From JBOGWA01 sp050693155 (GTDB lineage: Bacteria; Actinomycetota; UBA4738; CALAEC01): 7,023 bases of DNA. The notes under the pieces were generated by a model, which made no database searches, was not told the origin of the DNA, and was given only the letters and a program-made list of their open reading frames with translations. Shown here piece by piece: positions 6,753-7,023 of this stretch (its first letter is position 1; each line of letters begins with the position of its first letter). The position numbers and the translations under genes are program-made. The stretch lies in NCBI GenBank assembly GCA_050693155.1, contig JBOGWA010000090.1, forward strand, positions 1 through 7,023. Direction: 5' to 3'.

Positions 6753-6769
6753 AGTCGCTCGGATAGCGT
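6741..6769 (+). promoter_or_regulatory. Possible housekeeping-sigma promoter for the flavoprotein gene
   Basis: TTGTCC (6741-6746) and TAGCGT (6764-6769, fitting TAnnnT) are separated by 17 bp, the spacing expected for the main vegetative sigma factor of actinobacteria. A transcript would start near 6776, leaving a leader of about 30 nt before the ATG at 6806. The match is partial and found by eye, so this is tentative. Confidence 0.35.
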
Positions 6770-6793
6770 GCGCTGCCCGGGCTGCACGACGAA

Positions 6794-6800
6794 GGGAGGA
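6794..6800 (+). promoter_or_regulatory. Ribosome binding site of the flavoprotein gene
   Basis: GGGAGGA is followed by five bases (ACCTG) and the ATG at 6806. This near-ideal Shine-Dalgarno site fixes the start of the rightward gene. Confidence 0.7.
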
Positions 6801-6805
6801 ACCTG

Positions 6806-7023
6806 ATGGCCGAATTCCGCGCCGTCTTCTTGAACTGCACGCTGAAGCCCTCTCCGGCTGTCTCTCACACCGAGGGGCTCATCCGAAAGGTGATCGAGTG
6901 GTTCGACCGGATGGATGTCCGGAGCGAGATCATCCGGGTCGTCGACTACAACGTGCCAACGGGCGTCAGCTCAGACGAGGGCGATGGCGACGAGTGGCCG
7001 AAGATCCTCGAGCGGATCAAGGC
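6806..7023 (+). CDS. Flavodoxin / NADPH-dependent FMN reductase-like protein (partial, N-terminus only)
   Basis: The first 72 codons are visible; the gene runs off the window. The start MAEFRAVFLNCTLKPSPAVS contains a beta strand followed by the loop NCTLKPSPAVSHTE (10-23). This is the FMN phosphate-binding loop of flavodoxin-fold NAD(P)H-dependent FMN reductases, and the later DYNVPTGVSSDEGDGDEWP (47-65) also fits this group from memory. Such proteins are cytoplasmic, bind FMN and move electrons from NAD(P)H to flavin or other acceptors. The start is secure because of a GGGAGGA five bases before the ATG. It is transcribed away from the importer operon, so a metabolic link is possible only through the shared control region. 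Substrate and exact subfamily cannot be given from this fragment. Confidence 0.85.
   Translation, partial: MAEFRAVFLNCTLKPSPAVSHTEGLIRKVIEWFDRMDVRSEIIRVVDYNVPTGVSSDEGDGDEWPKILERIK

Larger units (their letters stand above)
6683..6805. promoter_or_regulatory. Divergent intergenic region
   Basis: These 123 bp separate the leftward importer operon from the rightward flavoprotein gene and should carry promoters for both. It contains a perfect inverted repeat and a plausible rightward promoter, listed separately. I saw no clear leftward -10/-35 pair, so the operon promoter is not located. Confidence 0.6.

Noticed and set aside
6683..6868. Extension of the four-helix protein to 233 aa
   Set aside because: It would run through the divergent control region and into the flavoprotein coding sequence; the added residues are polar with no motif.

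Overview
The window is GC-rich (about two-thirds G+C by eye) with strong G/C preference at third codon positions. It is almost entirely coding, on the minus strand. The deduced proteins, especially the 'SGIAQKE' stretch after Walker B in the LivG-type ATPase and 'PGGRGVFPG' in the LivF-type ATPase, resemble LIV-type ABC ATPases of high-GC Actinomycetota as I remember them. A deep-branching actinomycete, perhaps an environmental genome, is my best guess; the sequence alone does not prove it.

Layout, read in the direction of transcription (right to left). A divergent intergenic region (6683-6805) holds a perfect 7+7 inverted repeat. It separates a rightward flavodoxin/NADPH-dependent FMN reductase-like gene (from 6806, cut by the window end) from a leftward operon. 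The operon runs: a four-helix membrane protein of unknown function (about 6682-6167); a cysteine-rich lipoprotein of the type 1 periplasmic-binding family (6170-4686); an unrecognised single-pass membrane protein with a signal peptide and large ectodomain (4669-3239); LivH-type permease (3242-2316); LivM-type permease (2315-1209); LivG-type ATPase (1209-424); LivF-type ATPase (437-1, cut by the window start).

The junctions are very tight: ATGA overlap, 16-nt gap, ATGA overlap, zero gap, TGATG overlap, 14-nt overlap. The genes are therefore almost certainly one translationally coupled transcript. The binding protein should capture a solute outside the membrane, LivH/LivM form the channel and LivG/LivF power uptake. 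The substrate cannot be read from sequence; the family includes importers of branched-chain and other amino acids, urea/amides and related small organics.

The least explained part is the pair of extra membrane proteins. One precedes the binding protein. The other sits between binding protein and permease, where canonical liv/urt operons have none. Together with the 12 non-lipid cysteines of the binding protein and 6 cysteines of its neighbour, they suggest a modified LIV-type importer with a disulfide-rich extracytoplasmic module. No RNA genes, CRISPR arrays, insertion sequences or terminators were seen.
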